Source of the DNA: Luminiphilus sp.
GTDB taxonomy: Bacteria; Pseudomonadota; Gammaproteobacteria; Pseudomonadales; Halieaceae
Assembly: GCA_029251065.1 (NCBI GenBank)
Contig: JAQXEB010000314.1
Location: 1-5,868 of the forward strand
Direction: 5' to 3'
Length of the DNA stretch: 5,868 bases
Positions 4,402 to 5,868 of this stretch are shown here, in pieces (position 1 is the stretch's first letter; every line of letters begins with the position of its first letter). The translations under genes were made by a program, and so were the position numbers. A model generated the notes under the pieces. The model ran no database searches. It saw only the letters and a program-made list of their open reading frames with translations, and was not told the origin of the DNA.

Positions 4402-5715
4402 ATGTATAAGAAGTATCTTCACCGTATTGCGCTGGCCATGGCCATGCTCCTGTCACCGTCTGCCTTGTCTGAGGGTTTCTCGGCCTCGTCTCCTGAGACA
4501 GAGGGTTTGTCCAGTGAGCGGCTTGAGCGACTGTCCGCGTTATCTGAAAAATACGTTCAAGAAGGTCGCGTATCAGGAATCGTTAACCTCGTCTTGCGTA
4601 ACGGTAAGGTCGTTCACTACGAAGCGACGGGTCAGCGCGGTTCGGACAATGAAGCGGCTATGGAAGTCGATGACTTGTTTCGAATCTATTCAATGACCAA
4701 GCCTGTGACGTCTGTCGCGGCGATGCAGTTGTACGAGCAGGGAAAATTTCAGCTCTCAGACCCGGTTACCAAGTTTGTACCTGAGCTCAAAGATCTCAAA
4801 GTACTTAATGACGACGGTCAGTTCGAGCCAGTGACGCAGGTCATGACAATGCATCAGTTACTCATGCACACGGCCGGCATGTCCTATGGATTTAATGCGC
4901 GCGTCGATCTGGTCGATCAGATGTACGTTCAGGCAGATCTTTCTTCAGCAACTGACCTTGATGAATTTGTCGAAAAGCTGGCGAAGCTGCCGCTCAGATC
5001 TCAGCCGGGGGCGCGTTACCACTACTCGGTAGCGGTGGACGTGACGGGGTTGATCGTTGAGCGTATTTCGGGTCAGCGGCTTGATCAATACATCCAAGAG
5101 CACATTCTGGCACCGCTTGAAATGAACGATACCTTCTTCGAGGTGCCCGAGAGCAAGAGAGATCGGTTCGCCCAGAATCATTTCATAAACCCAGAAACTG
5201 GGGCTTTGGTTAACTCAGATTATGCACCAGCGCCCTACGGGTACCGGAAGGGGGTCGCACTCTCAGACTACTTTGATGTCACTCTTTTCGCAGGCGGCGC
5301 AGGTCTTGTCTCGACAGCAATGGATTATGCACGGTTCGCCGAAATGTTGCGGCGTGGGGGTGAGCTGGATGGGGTTCGTATTCTGGGACCGAAAACAGTT
5401 AAGTTTATGACGAGGAATCACCTCTCTGAAGAGTCGATGCATGCGGCTTGGGGGCAGACGCCAACGCCCGATATTGGTCGTCCCGGATTTGGCTTTGGCT
5501 TAGGCCTTGGGGTGGTCACTGACTCTGCCGCCATTGGTGTGTTGGGTAGCGACGGCGAGTACAACTGGGGCGGTGCGGCTGGCACCATTTTCTGGGTCGA
5601 TCCGGTTGAAGAACTGGTGGTTGTGAGCATGATTCAGTTGATGCAAAGCCCCTGGCCGTTTCGTGCAGATGTCAAGATTGCGATCTATCAGTCTTTGACG
5701 GAGAGTTACGAGTAA
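4402..5715 (+). CDS. Exported serine hydrolase, class C beta-lactamase / family VIII esterase fold
   Basis: A 437-residue serine hydrolase. Residues 1-23 form a signal peptide: a KK..HR positive start, a hydrophobic core LALAMAMLL-like around 9-17, and a likely cut after Ala-Leu-Ser23. It should therefore act in the periplasm or outside. The catalytic motif SxxK is Ser97-Met-Thr-Lys100 (YSMTK). The Tyr motif is Tyr208-Ser-Val in ARYHYSVAVDVTG. The third motif, KTG in beta-lactamases, is replaced by WGGAAGT (389-395), the pattern usual in esterase EstB-like members. HTAG (156-159) is also typical. Ester or peptide hydrolysis is more likely than antibiotic resistance. The true substrate is not readable. 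The ATG at 4402 has only a weak AAGAG (4387-4391) ten bases upstream, but the signal peptide fits this start. No operon partner is visible, and it converges with a partial gene at the right edge. Confidence 0.94.
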   Translation: MYKKYLHRIALAMAMLLSPSALSEGFSASSPETEGLSSERLERLSALSEKYVQEGRVSGIVNLVLRNGKVVHYEATGQRGSDNEAAMEVDDLFRIYSMTKPVTSVAAMQLYEQGKFQLSDPVTKFVPELKDLKVLNDDGQFEPVTQVMTMHQLLMHTAGMSYGFNARVDLVDQMYVQADLSSATDLDEFVEKLAKLPLRSQPGARYHYSVAVDVTGLIVERISGQRLDQYIQEHILAPLEMNDTFFEVPESKRDRFAQNHFINPETGALVNSDYAPAPYGYRKGVALSDYFDVTLFAGGAGLVSTAMDYARFAEMLRRGGELDGVRILGPKTVKFMTRNHLSEESMHAAWGQTPTPDIGRPGFGFGLGLGVVTDSAAIGVLGSDGEYNWGGAAGTIFWVDPVEELVVVSMIQLMQSPWPFRADVKIAIYQSLTESYE

Positions 5716-5726
5716 GCCCAGAGTGG

Positions 5727-5754
5727 CAGCGCGAGACCGCCGGTCTTCGCGCTG
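5727..5754. terminator. GC-rich hairpin between convergent stop codons, possible bidirectional terminator
   Basis: CAGCGCGA (5727-5734) and GACC (5735-5738) pair with GGTC (5742-5745) and TCGCGCTG (5747-5754). This gives 12 pairs with one bulged T (5746) and a 3-base loop. The hairpin lies 11 bases from the hydrolase codon TAA (ending 5715) and 10 bases from the facing stop at 5765-5767. There is no T run on either side, so it is not a textbook intrinsic terminator. The position and strength still argue that it ends or stabilises both transcripts. Confidence 0.5.
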
Positions 5755-5764
5755 AACGCTGAGT

Positions 5765-5868
5765 CTAGTTGAGTACCCGGTAGCCTCGCCCACGAAGGCA
5801 CTGTTTAACGACTCTCTCTTGCTCTTGGATTCCCTCTTGAGTCCCTCGTACGCCGCCGGTCAAAGACT
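5765..5868 (-). CDS. 3' end of an unrecognised protein, truncated by the window edge
   Basis: One minus-strand frame is open from the window edge (first whole codon 5866-5864) for 33 codons to TAG at 5767-5765. The final residues read QERVVKQCLRGRGYRVLN. The composition, charged with a single Cys and a Gly-Arg-Gly-Tyr turn near the end, looks like the C-terminus of a small exported or lipoprotein-type hypothetical protein, but I cannot name a family. The hairpin just past its stop supports a real gene end. The other two minus-strand frames are closed within this stretch. Confidence 0.5.
   Translation of the reverse strand, partial: SLTGGVRGTQEGIQEQERVVKQCLRGRGYRVLN

Noticed and set aside
5500..5793. 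A 97-codon minus-strand frame overlapping the hydrolase end
   Set aside because: Antisense to a strong gene and crosses the hairpin. It has no recognisable features.

Overview
The window looks like ordinary chromosome from a Gram-negative, probably marine, gammaproteobacterium. The OM60/NOR5 (Halieaceae) type is my best guess, but this is an impression from protein style, moderate GC and the mix of genes, not a phylogenetic result. I see no insertion sequence, phage gene, CRISPR array or riboswitch. There is no multi-gene system that I would call new. The points of interest are regulatory architecture and a few unusual residues.

Layout from left to right. Positions 1-150 hold a cluster of TGGACA/TGTCCA inverted repeats and a likely promoter for a MerR-family regulator (151-1152, +). 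Its C-terminal part resembles a degenerate cobalamin-binding fold rather than a metal sensor. It converges, with a 7-base gap, on a sodium-dependent NSS/SNF-family transporter (1160-2509, -), an 11-helix bacterial type that keeps the sodium-site residues but lacks the usual Arg/Asp extracellular gate pair. A divergent promoter region follows, then tRNA-Leu(UAA) (2614-2701, +) with a probable intrinsic terminator placed inside the 3' end of the next gene.

A TetR-family repressor (2805-3389, -) and an atypical short-chain dehydrogenase/NmrA-like NAD(P)-binding protein (3467-4096, +, TTG start) are divergently transcribed. Two related palindromes lie between them with centres 42 bp apart. This is a classic self-contained repressor/enzyme pair. 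The tetR promoter I read would start transcription on the A of its own ATG, so its mRNA may be leaderless.

After a 305-base non-coding stretch comes an exported serine hydrolase of the class C beta-lactamase/family VIII esterase fold (4402-5715, +). A GC-rich hairpin sits exactly midway between its stop codon and that of a partial, convergent small protein that runs off the right edge (5765-5868, -).

The genes do not form one pathway. They are short independent units: a regulator, an amino-acid-type transporter, a tRNA, a repressor/oxidoreductase pair and an exported hydrolase.
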